A program made the translations under genes and the position numbers. A DNA stretch of 12,378 nt from Acidobacteriota bacterium (GTDB lineage: Bacteria > Acidobacteriota > Vicinamibacteria > Vicinamibacterales > JAKQTR01): assembly GCA_026393735.1 (NCBI GenBank), contig JAPKZP010000015.1:1-12378 (forward strand), given 5' to 3'. Shown here one piece after another: positions 1 through 7,374 of the stretch. The first letter of the stretch is position 1. Each line of letters starts with the position of its first letter. The notes beneath the pieces are model-generated. The model searched no databases. It was not told the origin of the DNA and was given only the letters and a program-made list of their open reading frames with translations.

Positions 1-1
1 C

Positions 2-754
2 ATCGTCACCGTCACCGACCAGGCGGGACAGGTCGTGCGCCGGCTGACAGGGCCCGTCTCCCAGGGCATGCACCGCGTGGCGTGGGATCTCCGGTATCCG
101 CCCGTCGACCCCACGGAACTCGAAGAACCGGTCCGTGAGTCGTGGGAGTCCGGACCCGTGGGGCCGCTCGTGGTGCCAGGCACGTTTACCGTGTCAATCG
201 CGAAACGCATCGGCGGAGTCGTGACGCCGTTGGCGGAACCGCAGACCCTGACGGTCGAGTCGCTCCACCTCGCGACGCTCGACGAGAAGAACCGCCAGGC
301 GCTGCTGTCCTTCCAGCAGCGGGCCGGCGCCCTGCAGCGAGCGATGATGGGCGCGTCCGCCGCGTCAGACGAAGCACTCCGGAGCCTCCAGTTCATGAAG
401 AAGGCCGTCGTCGAGGCGCCGAAGGCCGATGCCACGCTCGCCTCGGACATCGCGGCGCTCGAACGTAGACTGCGCGCGGCGGGAACGCCGCTCGCCGGGG
501 ATCGCGTCGTGCGGAGGCGCTCCGAGGCGTCGCTGCCGTCGCTCATGGACCGGGTGAGCGCGCAACTCGGGTCGACCAGTCCGATCACCGACACGGTGAA
601 GCGCGACTACGACATCGCCGCCGCCGGCTTCGAGAAACTGCTCGAAGACATGCGGGTGCTCATCGAAGTCGATCTCAGGAAACTCGGAGAGCGCCTCGAA
701 GCGGCAGGCGCGCCGTGGACCCCGGGCCGGGGCGTCCCGCGCTGGAAGAAGTAG
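2..754 (+). CDS. C-terminal part of a BNR/VPS10 (sortilin)-like glycosidase-type protein, 5' end outside window
   Basis: The reading frame is already open at base 2, so this is the end of a longer gene; the GTG at base 35 lies inside the frame and is not a convincing start. About 250 residues are visible. They begin with the last strands of a beta-sandwich-like segment (VTVTDQAG, then a WDLRYPPVDP motif) that typically follows the BNR/sortilin beta-propeller in large exported proteins of Acidobacteriota and Bacteroidota. A helical region follows (about 200-750), rich in Ala, Arg and Leu and probably coiled-coil-like. The propeller and any signal peptide lie upstream, so enzymatic function cannot be judged; such proteins are often labelled glycosyl hydrolase, but activity is rarely shown. 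The gene converges on the dienelactone hydrolase 32 bases away, where a GC-rich stretch followed by a T-rich stretch might end transcription. The family call rests on overall resemblance of the tail and is moderately sure. Confidence 0.6.
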   Translation: MVTVTDQAGQVVRRLTGPVSQGMHRVAWDLRYPPVDPTELEEPVRESWESGPVGPLVVPGTFTVSIAKRIGGVVTPLAEPQTLTVESLHLATLDEKNRQALLSFQQRAGALQRAMMGASAASDEALRSLQFMKKAVVEAPKADATLASDIAALERRLRAAGTPLAGDRVVRRRSEASLPSLMDRVSAQLGSTSPITDTVKRDYDIAAAGFEKLLEDMRVLIEVDLRKLGERLEAAGAPWTPGRGVPRWKK

Positions 755-786
755 CGGCCCGCCGGCGCGCGCACCCTTCATCTTTT

Positions 787-1674
787 CTACCGCAGCTGCT
801 TGTTGAAGAAGTCGAGCGTCCGCTGCCAGGCCAGTTTCGCGGCGGCCTCGTCGTAGCGCGGCGTCGTGTCGTTGTTGAACCCGTGCTGCGTGCCCGGGTA
901 CTTGTACATCGAGTAGACGACGTTGTTCGCCTTCAGGGCCGTCTCGTAGGCCGGCCATCCGGCGTTGATGCGTTCGTCGGTTTCGGCGTAGTGGAGCAGC
1001 AGCGGCGCCTTGATCTTCGCCGTGTCCTCCGCGCTGGGCTGGCCGCCGTAGAACGGCACGGACGCCCCGAGATCAGGAAGCCGCGTGGCCAGCGTGTTCG
1101 CCATGCTCCCGCCCCAGCAGAAGCCCACGACACCGATCCGGCCGGAGCATTCGGGCTGGCTCTTCAGGAATGCGAAGGCGGCGACGAAGTCCTCGCGGGT
1201 CTTGGCTTGATCGAGCTTTGGGAACAACTGCCGTGCGGCGTCCTCGTCGCCCGGATACCCCCCCAGCGGAGCCAGGGCGTCGGGCGCGAACGCCACGAAG
1301 TTGTCGAGCGCCAGCCGGCGTGCGACATCCTCGATATGTGGATTGAGTCCCCGGTTCTCGTGGACGACGAGCACCCCGGGCAGCTTGCCCTTGGCGGCCG
1401 CCGGCTTGACCAGGTAGCCGCGCGTCGTCGTGTTGCCCTGTGGAGACGCGTACGGCACGTACTCGGCCTTGAGTCGCTTGTCGTCCTTCGGGACCTGCTG
1501 GGCTTCGGCGAATCGCGGATTCAGCTGATCCAGCAGCATTGCCGCCGTGACGCCGCCCACGGCGTACTTCGATGCCTTGTGCAGGAATCCGCGGCGATCA
1601 ATCGCGCCATGCACGTACGCGTCGAACAGGATCAGAACGTCTGAAGGGAAATCGCTCGCCGTCTTCCTATCCAT
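787..1674 (-). CDS. Dienelactone hydrolase family protein with Tat-type signal
   Basis: A 295-residue alpha/beta hydrolase of the dienelactone hydrolase (carboxymethylenebutenolidase) family, which opens lactone rings or hydrolyses small esters. The catalytic triad is visible: the nucleophile is Cys186 in GFCWGG, the acid Asp233 in AETDERI and the base His264 in GTQHGF. HENRGL (105-110) matches the conserved Glu loop of the family. The N-terminus carries a twin-arginine-like sequence, DRRGFL (26-31), followed by a weakly hydrophobic segment and AEAQQ near 56-60, so export across the inner membrane by Tat is likely. The region before the arginine pair is unusually long (26 residues), so a lipoprotein or membrane anchor is less likely. 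I chose the ATG at 1674 because GGGAGG lies a few bases upstream; an in-frame extension to 1749 lacks such a site. The physiological substrate is unknown; these proteins are often annotated as dienelactone hydrolase without aromatic-degradation neighbours, and none are seen here. Confidence 0.87.
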   Translation of the reverse strand: MDRKTASDFPSDVLILFDAYVHGAIDRRGFLHKASKYAVGGVTAAMLLDQLNPRFAEAQQVPKDDKRLKAEYVPYASPQGNTTTRGYLVKPAAAKGKLPGVLVVHENRGLNPHIEDVARRLALDNFVAFAPDALAPLGGYPGDEDAARQLFPKLDQAKTREDFVAAFAFLKSQPECSGRIGVVGFCWGGSMANTLATRLPDLGASVPFYGGQPSAEDTAKIKAPLLLHYAETDERINAGWPAYETALKANNVVYSMYKYPGTQHGFNNDTTPRYDEAAAKLAWQRTLDFFNKQLR

Positions 1675-1774
1675 GGCCGTCCTCCCGGCGCACCGGCGCA
1701 TGTTCGCGCCGGGGCCACATGTTGCCCTCACACGGGGATGTCGATGCACTCGTGGTCGGTTGGAAACCTCAGAA

Positions 1775-1780
1775 AGTATA
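1775..1780 (-). promoter_or_regulatory. Candidate -10 box for the dienelactone hydrolase gene
   Basis: TATACT on the minus strand differs from the TATAAT consensus at one position and stands out in this GC-rich gap. It would give a leader of roughly 90 bases before the ATG at 1674. No good -35 hexamer lies 16-18 bases upstream, so this is a suggestion only. Confidence 0.28.
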
Positions 1781-1886
1781 CCCCCGAAATCAGCCGGTCG
1801 CCTGACGCGGGAACGCGACGCCCGTCTGGTGGGGGATGTCGTTGAAGGTTCAGGGGTTCTCGAGCCTTGTTGCTTGGCACCGCGCG

Positions 1887-1929
1887 CAACTACTAGCCTC
1901 TGGTAGTAGGTTGCCTCGACGTACTACCA
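1887..1929. promoter_or_regulatory. Cluster of TAGTAG/CTACTA inverted repeats, candidate repressor operator
   Basis: Three related half-sites occur in 43 bases: CAACTACTA (1887-1895), TGGTAGTAGGTTG (1901-1913) and TACTACCA (1922-1929). The first and second form an inverted repeat (CTACTA with TAGTAG, exact over six bases). The second and third form another (TGGTAGTA with TACTACCA, exact over eight). GTAGTA/TACTAC dyads are the type bound by BlaI/MecI-family repressors, so such a regulator is a reasonable guess, not a demonstrated one. A possible promoter (TTGTTG at 1867-1872, 18 bases, TACTAG at 1891-1896) would place the first half-site over the -10 box. The cluster ends about 50 bases before the receptor start. 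A stem-loop in the mRNA leader is an alternative reading. Confidence 0.4.
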
Positions 1930-1980
1930 TCGCATGACTCCTCGTCCGCAACCTGACGTTCAGCTCCCTGAGGGTGGTTC

Positions 1981-4716
1981 ATGATCGCGTCACGCAGGTC
2001 CGTTGTCGTTGTCGCGCTGTGCATGCTCGCCGTCGGACTCGTCTGCGGATCGCCGGCCATGGCCGCCGACGGCGCGGTGAAGGGCGTTGTCCGTGACGGC
2101 TCCGGCGCCGTGATCGCCCGCGCCGAGGTCGCGCTGCTGACGGGCGCGCAGACGACGGTTGGCAGCGTGCGCACCGGAGACGACGGCCGGTTTGTGTTCG
2201 AAGGGGTCGCCCCCGGGCGCTACGTGCTGCTCGTGTCGTTTCCGGGGTTCAGCGAGCGGCGCATGGCGGTGACCGTGGCGTCAGGCTCGCCATCGGCCGT
2301 CGACGTCACGCTCGAGCCGACACCGGTCGAGGCCGAAGTCACCGTGACCGCGACGCCCGGCGTCGTGCAGGACATCCAGGCCGTGTCGCAGCCCGTCAAC
2401 GTCATCGAGAGCAGCGCCATCCTCGAACGCGCCAAGGCAGTAGTCGCCCAGGCCGTGCTGGAGGAACCCGGCGTCAACCTGCTGCGCACAAGCCCGACCA
2501 TGGGCGGCATCTACGTTCGCGGACTGACCGGTGCCAAGGTCAATATCTTCGTGGATGGCGTGCGGTACTCGAACTCGGCCCAGCGCGGCGGCGTCAACAC
2601 GTTCCTCGACTTGATCGAGCCGACGAGCCTCCAGGCCGTCGAGGTGCTCCGTGGCCCGAACAGCGCCCAGTACGGCAGCGACGCGATGGGCGGCAGCGTC
2701 CAGTTCCTGTCGATCGTGCCCAGCCTGGCGTCGCCCGGCTCGCCGTCGTGGCGCGGCAACGTCGGTGTCCGCGCGAATACCACCGACCAGAGCATCGGGA
2801 CGAACCTCGCGGCCGCGTACTCCGCGAGGACCTTCGGGATGCTGGTGAGCGCTGCAGCCCGGAAGATGAACACGTTCCGTCCGGGCGAAGGGATCGACTC
2901 GCACGCGGCCGTCACGCGGTTTCTCGGCGTCACGTCCGACAGGCTCATGGACGCCAGGCTTCCCGACACGGAATTCACGCAGTACGGCGGGCTGGTAAAG
3001 TTCAACTGGACACCGAGATCGAACGACCAGTTCGTGTTCAGCTACACACGCAACCACCAGGACGGCGGGAAGCGGTACGACCAGTTGCTGGGCGGCGACG
3101 GCAACCTCGTCGCCGACCTCAAGGGGCTGACGCTCGACGTGTTCTACGTGAAGTACAACCGGGCGCATGTCGGCATCTTCGACCAGGTGACGGCGACCTA
3201 CTCGTTCAACACGCAGAAGGAAGAGCGCGTCAACCAGGGCGGCAACGGGAACCCGAACGCCTCGATCACCCACGAGTTCGAGCGGATGTACTCGCAGGGG
3301 TTCCAGCTGAAGGGCACGGCCCGCCTCGGCGAGCGGCAGGAACTGCTGGTGGGCGGCGAGTACTATCCCGAGCACATCAAGGCACCGTCGTGGGCTTACA
3401 ACCCGGTGACAGGTGCCACGGCGGTGCGTCGCGGCCGCGTCCCGGACGGCGCCACGTACCGCAGCGAAGGGATCTACGCGCAGGACTCGTTCAACGTCGT
3501 GCCCGGCCGTGTCCGCGTCGTCGGCGACCTGCGGTTCAGCGGCGCGCACTATCGGGCCTACGCCGCGGACAGCCCCATGGTGAACGGCAAGCCGTTGTGG
3601 CCCGACGACAGGCTCGATACATCCAGCGTGACGTTCCGCGCGGGCATCGTCGCGACACCGAAGCCCGGCTGGAACGTGACGGCGAACGTGAGCCGCGGAT
3701 TCCGCGCGCCGAGCATCACGGATCTCGGCACCCTGGGGCTGACAGGCTCCGGCTACACGGTGTCCGCCAGCGAAGTGACGAATCTCGGCGCGACGGTGGG
3801 GTCTGCAGCCGGCGCCACGGCAGTGTCGACGGGTCTGCCCGTGGAGCCTGCGGGACCGGAGACGAGCCTCAACTACGAAGGCGGCTTCAGCTACCGCAGC
3901 CGCCGGATTTCAACAGACGCGTCGGTCTTCGCCAACAACATCAACGACAACATCGCCTATCAGGCACTCATCCTCCCCGCCGGGGCGGTGGGGATCCCGC
4001 TCGGTGACCAGGTCATCACATCGCAGGGGCCCACGGGCGTCGTGTACGTGCCGGCCTCATCGAGTCCCGTGCTTGTCCGGGTGAACTACGGCGACGCGCA
4101 GATCGTCGGGTTCGAGCACCAGTTCGACTGGAGCATTGGGCCGCGCTGGTCGGTGGGGACGGTGCTGACGGTCCTCCACGCCAGGGACAAGGCGACCGGC
4201 CTTGCCCCGAACATCGAAGGCGGCACGCCCGGCCCGGATTTCTACCTGAAGCTGCGCTACTCGTCGCCGACCGGCCGCTACTGGGTTGAGCCCATCCTGC
4301 ACGCGGTCGGCGAGCAGACACGTCTCTCGACGCTGGATCTCGAGGACCGTCGAACCGGCGCGACGCGGACGCGGACCAATATCAAGAACTTCTTCTACAA
4401 CGGCGCCACGGCGCGCGGCTGGGTTACGCGAGGCCCCGACGGCATCGCCGGGAACGCGGACGACGTGCTGAGTGTGACGGGAGAGACGCTGTCGCAGGTA
4501 CAGACCCGCGTGCTCGGCACGGCCGACTCGGCGCCGCTCTACACCGCCGTCCACGGCTACACGACCGTGGCGATTCGCGGCGGGCTCCGGTTCGGCACGA
4601 AACACGAGCTGATGTTCGAGCTCGAGAACCTGACGGACGCCAACTACCGCGGCATCGCCTGGGGTCTCGACGCGCCCGGCCGAAGCCTGTCGATGGCCTA
4701 CACCGCGCGGTTCTAG
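1981..4716 (+). CDS. TonB-dependent outer-membrane receptor with N-terminal carboxypeptidase-regulatory domain
   Basis: A 911-residue outer-membrane receptor that would import a ligand using energy from TonB-ExbBD. Residues 1-28 form a Sec signal peptide ending in AMA before AD. Residues 30-113 form a carboxypeptidase-regulatory-like beta-sandwich (GAVKGVVRDGSGAVI; DDGRFVFEGVAPGRYVL). EVTVTA (119-124) resembles a TonB box. The plug domain follows (about 135-245) with YVRGL, VNIFVDGV and EVLRGPNSAQYGSDAMGG (221-238). The rest is a beta-barrel ending in the aromatic C-terminal residue (YTARF) needed for Bam-mediated insertion. A FRAP motif (574-577), common in haem and some siderophore receptors, is present, but I see no NPNL box, so the ligand stays open. 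A loop near residue 818 carries DGIAGNADD, an Asp-rich motif that may bind calcium. GAGGG precedes the ATG at 1981. Regulation may act through the upstream TAGTAG dyads. Confidence 0.93.
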   Translation: MIASRRSVVVVALCMLAVGLVCGSPAMAADGAVKGVVRDGSGAVIARAEVALLTGAQTTVGSVRTGDDGRFVFEGVAPGRYVLLVSFPGFSERRMAVTVASGSPSAVDVTLEPTPVEAEVTVTATPGVVQDIQAVSQPVNVIESSAILERAKAVVAQAVLEEPGVNLLRTSPTMGGIYVRGLTGAKVNIFVDGVRYSNSAQRGGVNTFLDLIEPTSLQAVEVLRGPNSAQYGSDAMGGSVQFLSIVPSLASPGSPSWRGNVGVRANTTDQSIGTNLAAAYSARTFGMLVSAAARKMNTFRPGEGIDSHAAVTRFLGVTSDRLMDARLPDTEFTQYGGLVKFNWTPRSNDQFVFSYTRNHQDGGKRYDQLLGGDGNLVADLKGLTLDVFYVKYNRAHVGIFDQVTATYSFNTQKEERVNQGGNGNPNASITHEFERMYSQGFQLKGTARLGERQELLVGGEYYPEHIKAPSWAYNPVTGATAVRRGRVPDGATYRSEGIYAQDSFNVVPGRVRVVGDLRFSGAHYRAYAADSPMVNGKPLWPDDRLDTSSVTFRAGIVATPKPGWNVTANVSRGFRAPSITDLGTLGLTGSGYTVSASEVTNLGATVGSAAGATAVSTGLPVEPAGPETSLNYEGGFSYRSRRISTDASVFANNINDNIAYQALILPAGAVGIPLGDQVITSQGPTGVVYVPASSSPVLVRVNYGDAQIVGFEHQFDWSIGPRWSVGTVLTVLHARDKATGLAPNIEGGTPGPDFYLKLRYSSPTGRYWVEPILHAVGEQTRLSTLDLEDRRTGATRTRTNIKNFFYNGATARGWVTRGPDGIAGNADDVLSVTGETLSQVQTRVLGTADSAPLYTAVHGYTTVAIRGGLRFGTKHELMFELENLTDANYRGIAWGLDAPGRSLSMAYTARF

Positions 4717-4726
4717 CGAATCCCAG

Positions 4727-4773
4727 CCCGGCAAGGCCCTGTTCTTGCCCGGGTCGACACGGGGGTCGACCCC
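4727..4773. terminator. Hairpin-rich convergent spacer, possible bidirectional terminator
   Basis: Two structures fill the gap between the convergent receptor and COG2403 genes. The first pairs CCCGGCAAG (4727-4735) with CTTGCCCGGG (4744-4753), a nine-pair stem with one bulged base and an eight-base loop. The second is the perfect 12-base palindrome GGGGTCGACCCC (4762-4773), which touches the stop codon of the minus-strand gene; GGGTCGAC also occurs as a direct repeat (4751-4758 and 4763-4770). No T-run follows on either strand, so this is not a classical intrinsic terminator. Confidence 0.4.
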
Positions 4774-6098
4774 TACCTCTTCTTCTTCAGAAACGGCTTC
4801 AGCACATCCATCAGGTCAGGCTTGCCGATTTCCTGCAGTTCGTAGCTCACGCGCACGGTCGGCTTCCTGATCGTGATGAGCCGGTTCAGGTCGATCGGCG
4901 TCCCGATGATCACCGTGTCGCACGGGGTCCGGTTGATCGTCGTTTCGAGATCCTTCACCTGCTTGTCTCCGTAGCCCATCGCCGGCAGCAGCACGCCGAT
5001 GTTCGGGTACTTCTTGAACGTCTGCGAGATCGTTCCGACGGTGTAGGGCCGCGGATCGACGAGTTCCGCCGCGCTGAACTTGCCGGCCGCCACGATGCCC
5101 GCGCCGAACTTCATCTCGCCATGCGTCAGCGTGGGGCCGTCCTCGACCACGAGCACGCGCTTGCCGGTGATCCGCTCGGGATGATCCACGGTAATGGGTG
5201 AGGCTCCCTCGATGATGACCGCCGTCTTGTTGACGCCGCGGATGTTCGCGCGCAGCTTGTTGATGCTGGTGATGTCGGCCGTGTCGACCTTGTTGATGAT
5301 GACGACGTCCGCCATCCGAAGGTTGGTTTCGCCCGGGTAGTAGGTCAGTTCGTTGCCCACGCGCAGCGGGTCGGCCACGACGATGTGGAGGTCGGTCTTG
5401 TAGAAGGGCGTGTCGTTGTTGCCGCCGTCCCACAGGATGACGTCGGCCTCCTCCTGCGCCTGCGCCAGGATATCGCCGTAGTCCACGCCCGAATAGATGA
5501 TCGTGCCGCTGACGATGTGCGGCTCGTACTCTTCGATTTCCTCGATCGTGCAGAGGTGCTTCTTGAGGTCCGAGATGGCGCCGTATCGCTGCACGCGCTG
5601 CCGTTCGAGATTGCCGTACGGCATCGGGTGGCGAATCGCCGCCACCTTCAGGCCGTGCTCCCGCAGGATCTGCGCGATGCGGCGCGTCGTCTGGCTCTTG
5701 CCCGATCCCGTGCGCACCGCGCAGACGGCGATCACCGGCTTCCGGCTCTTGAGCATCGTCGACTCGGCGCCCAGCAGCTTGAAGTCCGCGCCGGCGGCGT
5801 TGACGATCGAGGCGCGGTCGAGAACGTAGTTGTACGGCACGTCGCTGTAGGCGAACACCACCTCCTGCACCTTGTGCTCGCGGATGATCTGCTCGAGATC
5901 CGCTTCGGCCAGGATCGGGATGCCCTTCGGATACAGCCTGCCCGCGAGTGACGCCGGGTACTTCCGGTCGTCGATGTTCGGGATCTGGGTCGCCGTGAAG
6001 GCAACCACGTCGTAACGGGAATTGTCGCGGTAGACGACGTTGAAATTGTGAAAGTCGCGCCCGGCGGCTCCCATGATGACGGTGCGGACAGGTTTCAT
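4773..6098 (-). CDS. COG2403 P-loop protein, cyclic 2,3-diphosphoglycerate synthase family
   Basis: A 441-residue cytosolic P-loop NTPase of the COG2403 family. The archaeal member characterised in Methanothermus closes 2,3-diphosphoglycerate into its cyclic form using ATP; bacterial members carry that name by similarity only. An N-terminal Rossmann-like domain (1-118) begins MKPVRTVIMGAAGRDFHNFN. A Walker A motif, VRTGSGKSQTTR (128-139), opens the NTPase domain. ILWDGGNND (221-229) is the likely Walker B/metal segment, and NKVD (269-272) resembles the G4 base-recognition motif of GTPases. A C-terminal domain runs from about 295. Length fits the family. The ATG at 6098 is preceded by GAGGTG at good spacing. 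It is the last gene of the carbamoyl-phosphate/ornithine block, 63 bases after rocD. That context suggests a role in activating a carboxylate or phosphate compound linked to this pathway rather than in thermoprotection, but its substrate is unknown. Confidence 0.82.
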   Translation of the reverse strand: MKPVRTVIMGAAGRDFHNFNVVYRDNSRYDVVAFTATQIPNIDDRKYPASLAGRLYPKGIPILAEADLEQIIREHKVQEVVFAYSDVPYNYVLDRASIVNAAGADFKLLGAESTMLKSRKPVIAVCAVRTGSGKSQTTRRIAQILREHGLKVAAIRHPMPYGNLERQRVQRYGAISDLKKHLCTIEEIEEYEPHIVSGTIIYSGVDYGDILAQAQEEADVILWDGGNNDTPFYKTDLHIVVADPLRVGNELTYYPGETNLRMADVVIINKVDTADITSINKLRANIRGVNKTAVIIEGASPITVDHPERITGKRVLVVEDGPTLTHGEMKFGAGIVAAGKFSAAELVDPRPYTVGTISQTFKKYPNIGVLLPAMGYGDKQVKDLETTINRTPCDTVIIGTPIDLNRLITIRKPTVRVSYELQEIGKPDLMDVLKPFLKKKR

Positions 6099-6125
6099 AA
6101 CACCTCGTGATACATGACAGGGAAA

Positions 6126-6153
6126 AGGCGAAAGGCGAGAGGCGAGAGGAGGG
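6126..6153. repeat. Heptamer tandem repeat AGGCGAR
   Basis: Three consecutive copies, AGGCGAA (6126-6132), AGGCGAG (6133-6139) and AGGCGAG (6140-6146), are followed by a degenerate AGGAGGG. The tract sits in the 63-base spacer between rocD and the COG2403 gene. On the transcribed strand it reads as a pyrimidine-rich CTCGCCT tract, so it gives no ribosome binding site there. A related AGGCGAGGCGAGAGG stretch occurs at 10412-10426, before argF. Confidence 0.6.
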
Positions 6154-6161
6154 AAACCCCC

Positions 6162-7370
6162 TTACGCCGTCAGAACCTCCGTGAGTCTGTCACACGCCCA
6201 GTCGATCTCCTCGCGGGTGATGACGAGCGGCGGCGCGAGGCGGATGACGTGGTCGTGGGTTTCCTTGCAGAGCATGCCGACGGCCATCAGGCGCTCGCAG
6301 TAGGGACGGGCGGCGACGGTGAGCTCGACCCCGATCCACAGGCCTCGTCCGCGCACGTCTTTGATGATGGGGCTCTTCAACGTACGGAGCCGCTCGAGGA
6401 AGTACGCGCCCAGTTCGGCAGACCGCTCGACGAGCTTCTCGTCGACCAGCACCTGCAGCGCCGCGCGGGCGACGGCGCACGCCAGCGGGTTGCCGCCGAA
6501 TGTGCTGCCGTGATCGCCCGGCTTGAACACTCCCAGGACGTCCGTGTGCGCAAGGACCGCCGAAACGGGGTAGTAGCCGCCCGACAACGCCTTGCCGATA
6601 ATGACCATGTCCTGGCGCACGCCTTCCCACTGGTGCGCGAAGAGCTTGCCCGTACGCCCGAGGCCCGCCTGGATCTCGTCGCAGATGAACAGCACGTTGT
6701 TCGCCCGGCAGAGCGCCTCGACCTTCTTGAGGAACCCGTCCGGCGGTATGACAATGCCGGCCTCGCCCTGGATGGGCTCGACGAGGAACGCCGCCGTGTT
6801 CGGGGTGATGGCGCGCTCGAGCGCGGCGGCATCGCCGAAGGGGATGACCCCGAAGCCTGGCGTCATGGGCCCGAAGCCGTCCCGGTACTGCTCGTCTGTC
6901 GAGAAGCTGATGATGGTCGTGGTGCGGCCATGGAAGTTGTTGGCGCACACGATGATCTCCGCCTTGTCGGCAGGGATGCCCTTCACCGTGTATCCCCACT
7001 TGCGGGCGGCCTTCACGGCCGTCTCGACGGCTTCCGCCCCCGAATTCATCGGCAGCGACATCTCGTAGCCGGTGAGGTCGTACAGCAGCTTGTAGAGCAG
7101 CGGAAGCTGATCGTTGCGAAATGCGCGCGAGGTCAGCGTGACCCGCTTCACCTGGTCGACGACCGCCTGCATAATGCGCGGGTGGCAGTGCCCCTGGTTG
7201 ACGGCCGAGTAGGCCGCCAGACAATCGAGGTACTTCCTGCCTTCCACGTCGTAGACCCACACGCCCTCGCCGCGCTCGATGACGACATCGAGCGGGTGGT
7301 AGTTGTGGGCGCCGTACTGCTCCTCCATCTCGATGAAGGCCTGTGATTGTGTCCGCGTGATCGTTGACAT
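6162..7370 (-). CDS. rocD: Ornithine--oxo-acid aminotransferase
   Basis: A 402-residue class-III, PLP-dependent aminotransferase that moves the delta-amino group of ornithine to 2-oxoglutarate, giving glutamate 5-semialdehyde (which closes to pyrroline-5-carboxylate) and glutamate. Lys260 in IIGKALSGG is the PLP Schiff-base lysine and Asp231 in CDEIQ binds the pyridine nitrogen. GAEA (111-114) and HGRT (147-150) line the cofactor and substrate sites. Tyr54 in AAYSAVNQGH matches the tyrosine (human Tyr55) that gives ornithine specificity over other omega-amino acids, which favours this call over acetylornithine or GABA aminotransferase. I start at the ATG at 7370, which gives the usual family length; a 13-residue upstream extension to 7409 is not typical. 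An ACAGGTGCAGGT sequence lies just before that ATG. It is fourth in the block and can drain ornithine made by ArgF acting in the catabolic direction. Confidence 0.92.
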   Translation of the reverse strand: MSTITRTQSQAFIEMEEQYGAHNYHPLDVVIERGEGVWVYDVEGRKYLDCLAAYSAVNQGHCHPRIMQAVVDQVKRVTLTSRAFRNDQLPLLYKLLYDLTGYEMSLPMNSGAEAVETAVKAARKWGYTVKGIPADKAEIIVCANNFHGRTTTIISFSTDEQYRDGFGPMTPGFGVIPFGDAAALERAITPNTAAFLVEPIQGEAGIVIPPDGFLKKVEALCRANNVLFICDEIQAGLGRTGKLFAHQWEGVRQDMVIIGKALSGGYYPVSAVLAHTDVLGVFKPGDHGSTFGGNPLACAVARAALQVLVDEKLVERSAELGAYFLERLRTLKSPIIKDVRGRGLWIGVELTVAARPYCERLMAVGMLCKETHDHVIRLAPPLVITREEIDWACDRLTEVLTA

Positions 7371-7374
7371 ACCT

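Larger units (their letters stand above)
1675..1980. promoter_or_regulatory. Divergent intergenic region between hydrolase and TonB-dependent receptor genes
   Basis: This 306-base gap lies between two divergently read genes and so must hold both promoters. I see no convincing small gene in it. The half near the receptor contains a cluster of TAGTAG/CTACTA inverted half-sites (listed separately). The half near the hydrolase contains TATACT on the minus strand at 1775-1780, a good match to a sigma-70 -10 box, about 100 bases before the hydrolase start; its -35 region is poor. The rest is unremarkable GC-rich sequence. Confidence 0.6.

Noticed and set aside
715..1644. 309-codon plus-strand reading frame opposite the dienelactone hydrolase
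   Set aside because: The minus strand carries a complete catalytic triad and signal; the plus-strand frame shows no motif.
1675..1749. 25-residue upstream extension of the dienelactone hydrolase
   Set aside because: The ATG at 1674 has GGGAGG at good spacing and keeps the Tat signal near the N-terminus; the extension is Arg/Cys-rich and unlike the family.
2281..3549. 422-codon minus-strand reading frame inside the receptor gene
   Set aside because: Antisense shadow of the TonB-dependent receptor, composition biased and motif-free.
6126..6153. Heptamer tract as a CRISPR-like array
   Set aside because: Repeats are seven bases long with no spacers and no cas gene nearby.
6114..7346. 410-codon plus-strand reading frame opposite rocD
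   Set aside because: Antisense shadow; no family resemblance, while the minus strand encodes a full aminotransferase.
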